Under the pieces are notes generated by a model that made no database searches, was not told the DNA's origin, and saw nothing but the letters and a program-made list of their open reading frames with translations. Positions 56,030 through 64,000 of a stretch of DNA of 64,000 bases are shown here, piece by piece. Source of the DNA: Sporodiniella umbellata (lineage: Eukaryota > Mucoromycota > Mucoromycetes > Mucorales > Rhizopodaceae); assembly GCA_025677835.1 (NCBI GenBank), contig JAIXMR010000047.1:1-64000 (forward strand). Reading direction: 5' to 3'. The position numbers and the translations under genes were made by a program. How positions within the stretch are numbered: position 1 is the stretch's first letter; each line of letters opens with the position of its first letter.

Positions 56030-56960
56030 TAGTCTCAGTAGTTTTCCTCGGTTGCCTTGGAGCAGGCATCCATCATTCTGAGTGTGAGTATCCCACCAGT
56101 TTTGAGGTGCTATCTTTTGAACAGCATAAATTACCTTTGATCAGAATAGCTCAGATAAAGGGCGATTATGACAGAAAATATATATGCCTATAGCCTCTAC
56201 TTTCTATCAAATCTCTTACTTTAGTTGGCTTATGTATCATGGTATTATTCATTACCAAGCAGCAGCCCCTCATGCTGTTTCGATAAAAAAAATATATTCG
56301 TCGCATGGCTTAAGATATTCGGATAATGCTCGGCCTTTTTTTCGGTTCTATTACCCATCTGTTTCTTTTTGATTTCCAAAGCCGTTATCGGCTTTCTGTA
56401 AGAAACGTCAGAACATTAGCGTCAAAAATGGTTGTTGTAATATCTTTTGAAGCAGGAACCGCTGCTTTAGCAGGTGCTCACTGCATAAACTAGTCACAGG
56501 TGTGATTCATGTTTGGGTTAAATCCCACTAGATCCAAAAATAAGCAACCATTTTCTCTATCCATTGCTTCATTGGCTAGCCGCCCAAGAATAGTTTTCTT
56601 TCTCTTTACCAACTGAAATCTTCTCCAGCTTCTTCATAGATAGTGCACAGCTGGTTCCAAGATATATGTATACTGCACATGGACTTATAGAAAGACATAG
56701 AAACTCTACAAGTAATAGCTTGTGTATTCCGGCTACAATTGTAGTTGAATACCCATCAAAAATACCGATGGTAAACTTTGAGCGTTCCCTAGTAAGCTCA
56801 GAGACAGTTCCCGCTCGGTATCCTCTATTGAAGTACCCTCCCAGTTTTATGTCACTACAACTTGAAACGACAGAGCTTTCTCTCGTTTATTTCTGCCTTT
56901 CAAATTGTATTCTTTGTGAATACCTAACAGACCAATATTTTTCTGAGTGTATACACGTCT
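56030..56960 (-). pseudogene. Decayed Tc1/mariner-like (DDE) transposase
   Basis: On the minus strand several pieces of an IS630/Tc1/mariner-type transposase can be read in different frames: about 56650-56590 KKLEKISVGK, about 56560-56500 CLFLDLVGFNPNMNHT (first catalytic Asp region, normally DE.GFN), a following PAKAAVPAS.DITTTI stretch, and about 56275-56170 LVMNNTMIHKPTKVRDLIES. The Asp of the second catalytic motif (usually MDN.xIH) is Asn here. Stop codons and frameshifts separate all pieces, so no functional enzyme is encoded. Further upstream fragments such as FNRGYRAGTVSELTRERSKF (about 56830-56770) belong to the same relic. Terminal inverted repeats and target-site TA were not found by eye. 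Confidence 0.78.
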
Positions 56961-58523
56961 AGCGTTACTAGCGTTTTTTTTTTTCTGAAACACTTTTCTT
57001 CTTTCGAATTGCTCTGACCACCTTGTACATCAACTTCATTTTCCTCTTTGTACCCTTACTCCAATCTTGTTCTCGCATTTCATCTAATTCCATGGCCGAT
57101 GCAATGATATTATACTCCTACTTTTTTCTTACCATCGACCTTACACTAACAACAATCTTAGGTGCAGCCTTAGTATCCTCGTTACATAGGTCTCGTTCTC
57201 ACCATTGTCAATATTTGTTTTTTGTCAAGAAAAACGCTTTCTACTTATTTTCCTCTTAATTTTTCCCAAGTTTTGTCTTAATCGACACGGGATTTTTCTC
57301 TGAACTGCTGAAAAATACAATAGAAGGCTTCTGAAAGGAATTGTATTCTCAAAAAAAAAAAAAAAAAAGAAAAAGAAAAAATATATTGAATCTTTGTATT
57401 GTAATGCGTTACAAGTGATATGCCAACGTGTTTGACAACTGTTGTGCATAATATTGACATTTTAAAATTGCTTAGTTTGGTATATACTGAGGCGTGTCAA
57501 TTTGTAAGAGAAACTCATTCCTTATCGCCGCTTGGAAGATATTCTGTTTTGATTTTTTTTGCAACGGAAAGTAAATAAAAAGCGTTATATTCATTTAAAA
57601 ACTTAAAAGTATTACTTATGAATAGTGAGCTTAAATCGATCTTGATGAATACAAATAGGTCTTATATAGAACCAGTGCATATCCAGATAAAATTTAAACA
57701 GGTGCAGCAATATTTTTTCTAAAAAAACTAGAGGCATCTTAAAGAAAAAGTATTATAATGTATCAACCAAAAGTACTTTTATTCTTGAAAGACTAAAACA
57801 TCAGTTTTGGTTGAGGGTCAGCCAAATAGTTATGTAACACTAGGAAAGAGATGTGAATGTTACTAAAACTTTTTTTTTTGTATGGAAGAATTTCTAAAAC
57901 CGTCAAAATTCGCTATCCCAAGAAAGAGTGCTGGCACAAAAAAAAAAAAACAATCAAGGATTTTGAAACTAGTTCAACTTTCAAATATAGAATTAGCATT
58001 TCCGAGAATAGGGCCTTGCTACCGTTATTCTTGAAAGATTTAAAAAGGGAGAGCAATGTTTTTACACTGTTGTTTTCAAAAAAAAAAAACAAAAAAACAA
58101 AAAACAAAAACAGAGTACGAGTACCCCTAATTTTTAATTTGTAAAGAAACAAATTTAAATTCAAAGTAGCCTCTACAAACAGACTTTTCCAAGTTAAATT
58201 TAATAAACAACCATGCACAAACCACAATCTACGCATTCAGCAAACAGAAGACGGGACAATGGAACCAGTCTTTAGACAGACTTTTATTGTCCACTTATTA
58301 TGATAGTCTGATTAATGAACATTTCAAAAACAAAGTTGATGACACAATGCCTTGTTTTTCTCATCTATGCTTCTTAAAATGGTTTGTGCGAAACGGGGCT
58401 TTAACGCATGTTTGATAGTAAATCGGCCGCTCATTGAATAATATTTCATCCCGAGTGCAGTAGGGCTTTTTTTTCTTTTTTTTTTTTTCTCTTTTTCTTC
58501 ACTTAATATCACTTCGGGATATC
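56961..58523. other. AT-rich region upstream of eIF4G
   Basis: Possible further 5' remnants of the transposase near 57000-57110 on the minus strand (MELDEMREQDWSKGTKRKMK) are not certain. The rest shows only short low-complexity frames. The eIF4G promoter lies at the right end. Confidence 0.4.
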
Positions 58524-61500
58524 ATGAATAAAACTATGCACAACAGCGAGAACCCTAGACCTAATAAATTCAATTATGCTCAAGTTGCTCGCCCAAGCTA
58601 CCCTAGAAATACTGTACAACCGCAGCAGCAACAAAGGGTGGAAGGAGCTAATGATCTGCAAGCAGATTTAAAAAAGCCTTCCTTCACTTCTCCCACAACT
58701 CAAGGCCATGGCTCTTATAAAAAAAACTACTCCTCTTCGTAAGCAACCCAAGCAATGAAAGATTGTCATCTGGATTCTCATCTCAAATTTTATTATTTTT
58801 CCTTAGATACAAATCAAAGGAAAATAATACATACAATAATTTCAAAAAAGCAGGTGTTCAACTTCCAATGGCTCCACCTACCGAAACTTGTAATTTCTTG
58901 CTCACACTAAGTCTCTTTTATATTTATTTTCCTTTGTAACTTAGCTCATATTCAGTTTGGATCAATCAATCAAAACCCAAATATTCCGGTAAATTCAACT
59001 GGTGGTTCTAATAAAACAGGTGATATTCCAGTGCTGAGAGAAGTTCAGTTTGGCAGTCTCCCTGCCACAGACGCTACTTTGGTAAAAAAAAAAAAAACAA
59101 AAAAAACAAAAAATACAAGGCACTCTTATTATTTTATCAAATTAACGGTAAGTATAACTAGCATCGCCCACAAACTAGATCTCAACAACAACAGCAGCTT
59201 AAGACAGAGATACCCAGATCGACTCGTGCGACCAATGATGCTAGATTGTTTACCCAAGCTTACGCGCCGCGTAGAGAATTTAACCAAGGAGATTTCTCCA
59301 ATAATAATAGTAACAATAATAATAATAACCGTTATTATAACAACAGACACAATGGTAATAACAAAAATGGCTATGTCAAGACACCCAATGGTCTTTCGCA
59401 AAACGCTCACTATCACAATAGCAGTAACCCACCCATTGCATCATACCAACAATACTCTGCACCACAAACACACGCTCAATCGCAACCTGCTCCTTCTCAA
59501 ACATCAACCCAAAAGTCCCCTCTCATCCAGCCAGCCACAAGCGATTCCTCAGCCTATCACCTATCACCTAAAATTCAACAGTCTCCCCTGTTACAACAAC
59601 AGCCGCCTCAACAAAACTCACCTCCTGTTTATACTTCCCCCAACTCGAATTATACCAAAAAGGCTATTTCTCCCAATATGTCACATTCGTCTCCACAAAG
59701 TATTCCAGTAAACAGTAGCTCATATGGATATGTACCCGTAAGGAAGAAAAAACAACAGGCATTTTACTTATTTTTTTTTTGTTACCTTTTTTATAGTATT
59801 ATCCTGCATACGGTGTCCCAGTACCCTCTTACAATTCTCTCCCAGCACATAACAGAGGTTATGTACCACCTGCCAATGTAAAGAAGCCTCTTTCAATCGT
59901 AAATCCAAACACAGGTGCTAAACTAGACACAACTCAAGTCAGTCTAGCAACCGTACCCGTTCCCACCAAACAAGAAAAATTTGAATTCAAAATCCCACAA
60001 CCAAATGTGTCTAAACGAGTTCTTATTGTGGATCCAGCTACACGAGACAAAGAACTCCGAGAAAAGCGCGAGCGTGAGGAGGCTGAATTAGAGGCTAAAC
60101 GAAAGGCTGAAGAGGAGCGTTTAGAACAGGAAAGGAAGGCGGCTGAAGAAAAAGAGCGTTTAGAAAGAGAACAAAAGGAACGTGAAGAGCAAGAGCGCTT
60201 GGAAAAAGAAAGATTAGAGCGTGAAGAAAAGGAACGTTTAGAGCGTGAGGAGCGCGAAGAAAAAGAGCGCCAAGAAAAGGAAGAGAAAGAGCGCTTGGAA
60301 AAAGAGCGTTTGGCTTTATTAGAAGCTGAAGTACAGAAAAAGCGTACAGAAGAAGAAGCTCAGCGTAAGGCAGAGGAGGAGCAAGAGCTCAAGCGTATTA
60401 AGAGTGAATTAGAAGCAAAGAAGAGAAAAGATGAACAGGAACGTGGTCGTTCTACTCCCAAAACTATGCAGTTAATCAGCGATCCTAATGCAATTACCTA
60501 TCCATCCACAGTTGAAAACCCTCCATCTAAAGTGAACGGTCGTTTCACATATAGTGTTGAATTTTTAAAGTTGTTTAGCGCTCTTTGTATAGACAAATCC
60601 ACCGAGCTTGCTAAATGGGATGAGACGCTTGACGGAGCAATCGACCGTAAAGGCTCTGGACCTACCGCTCCGCGCGATAAAAGCGGCAGCCATCGCGGAC
60701 AAAGTGGTAGTGGCTCAACATTCCGAGTGGGCTCACGCGACGGCCGCATGGAAATGGGTAAATTCAATACTGGCCGTACCTTGAACCCTCGTAACAACAG
60801 TACTCCCGGTGTATTTATGGAGAGACAAGGCTCATCTAATGGACGCGGTGGAAGTGTAGGAGGAAGGGGAGGTAGAGGAGGTATGAAGGTCATTCGTCAT
60901 CCCTCTCAACAGCAAAATGCTCCTATCATATTAAACGAGCCTGTCGTACCACTTGAAAAGTCTGAAAACAGATGGATTCCTGCTACTTTAGCCCAAACAA
61001 AACAACAGGAAGTTAGCGAAGATGGTCTTTTACCAGAAGAAGTTATTATTAAAAAGGTTAAGGCTTTGCTCAACAAGTTAACTATTGAGAAGTTTGATCC
61101 TATCTCAGCAAAGATTTTTGAATATGCTCGCCAGTCTGAAAAAGAAAACAATGGCAAAGCCCTTCAAACTGTGTTGAAGCTCACATTTGAAAAGGCTTGT
61201 GATGAGCCTGCTTTTGCCTCTATGTGGGCTAGCCTTTGCCGTAGAATGTGCTATAGTATGACAAATGATATTCGCGATGAATATTTATTAGACGAGCAGG
61301 GAAAACCATCCTTTGGTGTACTTTTGTTTAGAAGATACTTGTTCAACCGTTGTCAAGAGGAATTCGAGAAAGGATGGAAAATGGATATGCCTGTGGTTGA
61401 AGAAGGCGAAATGTTGACAGAAGAATACTATGCTGCTGTAAAGGCAAAGCGTCAAGGTCTTGGTCTGATTCAACTAATTGGTGAGCTTTTCAAACTAGAA

Positions 61501-62838
61501 ATGTTATCCGAGCGTATTATGTATGGTTGTTTGATCAAGTTATGTAACGACCCTTCAAATGCTGGTGATGAAGAAGCTGAGTCTCTTTGCAAACTGCTTA
61601 CAACCATTGGTAAGAAGCTTGACAGTAAGCCTAAAACATCCCGATGGATAGACATTGTTATTGGAAGAATGAAGAATGAGATGGTTACAAGTGCCAAGAT
61701 GTCTTCCCGTATGAAATTCATGATTCAAGTAAGAACAAAGATAATACAATGCTACATTTCTTTATTGTGTATTAATACAACTTTTTTCTAAGGATGTTCT
61801 TGATTTACGTAAACAAAACTGGGTTCCTAGAAACGCCAGTAGCCAAGTTGGTCCCACTACTCTTGCCAAAATTCATGAAATGGCTGAAAAGGATAAAGAG
61901 CAAAAGGAGGCTGCAACAGCAAAAAGAGGAAATAGCAATAGAGGCCCCTATATACCCAACCAATATAACAACAACGTACAACGTACAGGATCATACCGTG
62001 GTGGTCGAGACCACTTCCAGCCTCACAACAACAACAGTGGTAACAACAACAATAACAACAACAACAGCAGTAGTAATAACAATGTTGTTGATGGCTGGAA
62101 CACGGTTGGGGCCTCATCACCTATTGCCGAAAAATCGCCTACAAACGACTTATCAAACTTCGGTAAGCCACTCAGAGGACGATCCAAGAACAACATTCTT
62201 GGTCCTTCCAACAGTCCTTTCCCCAGTCTTGCTAGAAACAAAGCAGCTACAGAGAGCAAAAACGCAGGTGACGGTAGATCAAGCCCTGCAGTTAATATGT
62301 TTAGTGCTTTGCTGTCTGATGGCGACGAATCAGAGGAGCACAAAAAAGTACAACAGTCACCTGAAACAAGCCCTTCAGAAACCAACACTTCCAGTGAAAA
62401 GTTGTCAGATGATGTTGTCCGACGTAAATCTAAGAACATAATTGATGAGTATTTCAATCTTCGTGATAAAAAGGTAAAACGAAAAGATATTCGATAGCTT
62501 TGCTAAAACTAACGTTGCCTAATCAGGAACTTTCTGAATGCATTAAGGAGCTTGACGATCCTCACTATCTTGAGCTGTTTGCTCAAGAAACACTGACTGT
62601 AGTTGAAAAGAAATCTGAGGACGTTGATACAATGTGTGATGTGGTGTCCTATATAATAGCTGAAAAGCTGATTGAAAAACAAACCTACATCAATGCTTTT
62701 AAGACTTTTATGGAAGGTTATGATGATTTGACAATCGATGTTCCCCAAGCCCCCAAATACGTATCGAAACTGTTAGAAGCTTCAACTATTGATTCGTCGG
62801 ATGAAGGCACTGAAGATATCTTCAGTCATTTAAGTTAA
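58524..62838 (+). CDS. Translation initiation factor eIF4G
   Basis: Scaffold of the cap-binding complex eIF4F. ATG at 58524 (MNKTMHNSENPRPNKFNYAQ). About seven exons. The N-terminal third is Gln/Asn/Ser/Pro-rich with poly-Asn. A PLSIVNPNTGAKLD block is followed by a very long Glu/Arg/Lys stretch at about 60045-60440 that looks like a single alpha-helix or coiled coil. The eIF4E-binding segment RFTYSVEFLKLF has the Y-x4-L core, with Lys where Leu/Met/Phe is usual. An RGG-rich segment follows (GGRGGRGGMKVIRH), then the MIF4G domain (VKALLNKLTIEKFDPISAKI; FEKACDEPAFASMWASLCRR; GLIQLIGELFKLEMLSERIM), RNA-binding-like RKQNWVPRNASSQVGP, and a C-terminal MA3-like part (KNIIDEYFNLRDKK; IIAEKLIEKQTYINAFKTFM). 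One donor is followed by 14 A (59082-59097). Ends 83 bp from the convergent Cdt1 gene. Confidence 0.93.
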
Positions 62839-62920
62839 ATAAAACAGTGTAGTTAGATAAATTGTATGTTCATGTGCATGTTTTATTGTAATTGTTATAG
62901 TTCAATAGGTATAAAAGGAC

Positions 62921-64000
62921 TTATTTCTTGTTTGCAAGCTATTTCAGTTTTGTGAGTTTGAGTTTTTAGAGAGGATCAACTTACTCTAGCGCGAAGTGCT
63001 GCCATTCGGTCCTTTACACTACCTTTTGGTGTTGGCTTGGGAGTTTGGCTCTCAATCTTTTCCTCTTTAACCTTTGAGTGAGCCTCCAATAAAGATCTAA
63101 CCTAAAAAGGTGTTACTACGGTTCGTATTAAATACAAGAGTATTCTTACACCAGGAGGAAGCTTTGCATCCTTCATCCATTCTTTTTTGTCAATCACTGT
63201 ACTAAGCTTAGGTAATGCTACCTCTGGGACAGTGGCGTCTGGCTACATAAACAATGGAGTGAATCAAAACTCTGAATTAAATTCTCGCTGCTATACCTTC
63301 ATGTTGGTCTCAAAGTAGGTCTTTAGTCCATTGTGGACTGCCTCTTTTCGAGTCACATAATCTTTGGGACTTAAAGGTAAAGACCAGCTGCTTTCGAACT
63401 CGATCAAATAATCTTCAAAAGTCTTGTTCCCGAAGCGTCTTATTTCTTTAGCTTGCATTGCATAGAGCTTAGGCGCAACATACATCACTTTAAGGATATG
63501 TGTAATGGTAATACTTTTCCTAGTTGAATTTCTCAATGGTGACTCAATTTGAGAATATAAAGCAGGGATATTGCGACTAGCACGGTCAGTTAGTACAATG
63601 TCGAGCACCTTTTGAAGTTTTTCTAAAGTATTTTGCTCATCCTCCATTCTCAATTTGTCAGCCAAAGATACGTATTCTCTAAAAGAAGCTTCGGATACAG
63701 ACTGATGGTAGCGCTGTGAATTGCTTGGGGGCGTAATAGGCTCAACATGACGCTGGGCTGCTGAAAGTGTGTCATCTAGTTTTTCCTCTAAACTACTCTG
63801 ATGAGGTGGGCTTAAAAGATGACTGTTATAGAGGCTTTCGTTTTCTGTATTTTCATTGCTCTTTGGTTTCTCAAGAGGTACACTTTCAGTTTCCAATTCA
63901 TTTTTTGTGAGAAGGTCTGTTTCCTGTTTTGATGATGCAATCTTATTTTCGTTGGTAGTATCGATTATTGCTTTTTGTTTTTTGTTTGGCAAAGCATCCT
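62921..64000 (-). CDS. DNA replication licensing factor Cdt1, 5' end beyond window
   Basis: Loads the MCM helicase at origins (family knowledge). The visible exons are 63297-64000 (open to the right edge), about 63151-63242, about 62990-63102 and a short last exon ending at TAA 62921. The first carries a disordered Ser/Glu/Lys-rich N-terminal stretch and then the Cdt1 winged-helix domain: LEKLQKVLDIVL, SRNIPALYSQIESPLRNSTR, ITHILKVMYVAPKLYAMQAK and EVVHNGLKTYF-like KEAVHNGLKTYF. The following exons give DATVPEVALPKL and a C-terminal helix KGSVKDRMAALRAR, matching the second winged-helix MCM-binding region in order. The frame enters the window at its right end without a start codon. The last tiny exon (LANKK) follows a GTAAGT donor; if unspliced the protein would end three codons later instead. 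Confidence 0.8.

Noticed and set aside
59129..59711. Frames overlapping the eIF4G Asn-rich exon on both strands
   Set aside because: They are shadows of the AAT/CAA-rich coding sequence; the eIF4G frame explains the region.

Overview
The window looks like nuclear DNA of a mucoralean fungus (Mucoromycota). It is AT-rich, and most genes are broken by many short introns (about 45-60 nt) with clear branch sites of the ACTAAC/ACTAAT kind. It carries a tandem cluster of CotH-family secreted proteins, a GT49 glycosyltransferase and a CipC-like protein, and the conserved genes are of fungal type (Ypt7, Tom20, COG1, Swi1-like, eIF4G, Cdt1). No bacterial operons, CRISPR arrays or recognisable tRNA/rRNA genes were seen. 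Exon structures were worked out by eye from reading frame, GT-AG borders and family conservation.

Layout, left to right. 0-5.8 kb (minus strand): a Rab7/Ypt7 GTPase cut by the left edge and containing an 18-nt microexon; an MFS transporter; and a Tom20 import receptor fused in frame to a MYND zinc finger and SET domain. 8.2-12.7 kb (plus): a ten-exon cytochrome P450 and a type II membrane GT49-like glycosyltransferase. 15.8-21.2 kb: a CipC-like small protein, a UBX-domain protein of the ASPSCR1/TUG type, and an unrecognised basic multi-exon gene. 22.6-30 kb: ribosomal protein eS19, a RhoGAP protein, KXD1 (BORC/BLOC-1 type), a Ser-rich protein with a conserved fungal C-terminus, and a small RRM-like gene. 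32.3-43.5 kb: four CotH-like genes in tandem. 45-53.5 kb: a LONRF-like RING/LON protein, a small secreted cysteine-rich protein, COG1 and a Swi1/ARID1-like glutamine-rich protein. 53.5-58.5 kb: a gene-poor stretch with a decayed Tc1/mariner-like transposase. 58.5-64 kb: eIF4G, convergent with Cdt1, which runs off the right edge.

Most genes are unrelated housekeeping or trafficking functions (Ypt7, COG1, KXD1, RhoGAP, UBX). The CotH array is the lineage-specific accessory part. Its intergenic DNA was duplicated with the genes, one copy has lost its ATG, and the two youngest copies differ mainly in one short block over the kinase-like core. A second recurrent theme is long A homopolymers at intron ends, especially directly after the 5' splice-site GT.

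Long AT-rich stretches between genes (5.8-8.1, 12.8-15.7, 17.2-19.6, 29.9-32.3, 53.5-58.5 kb) show no convincing intact genes.
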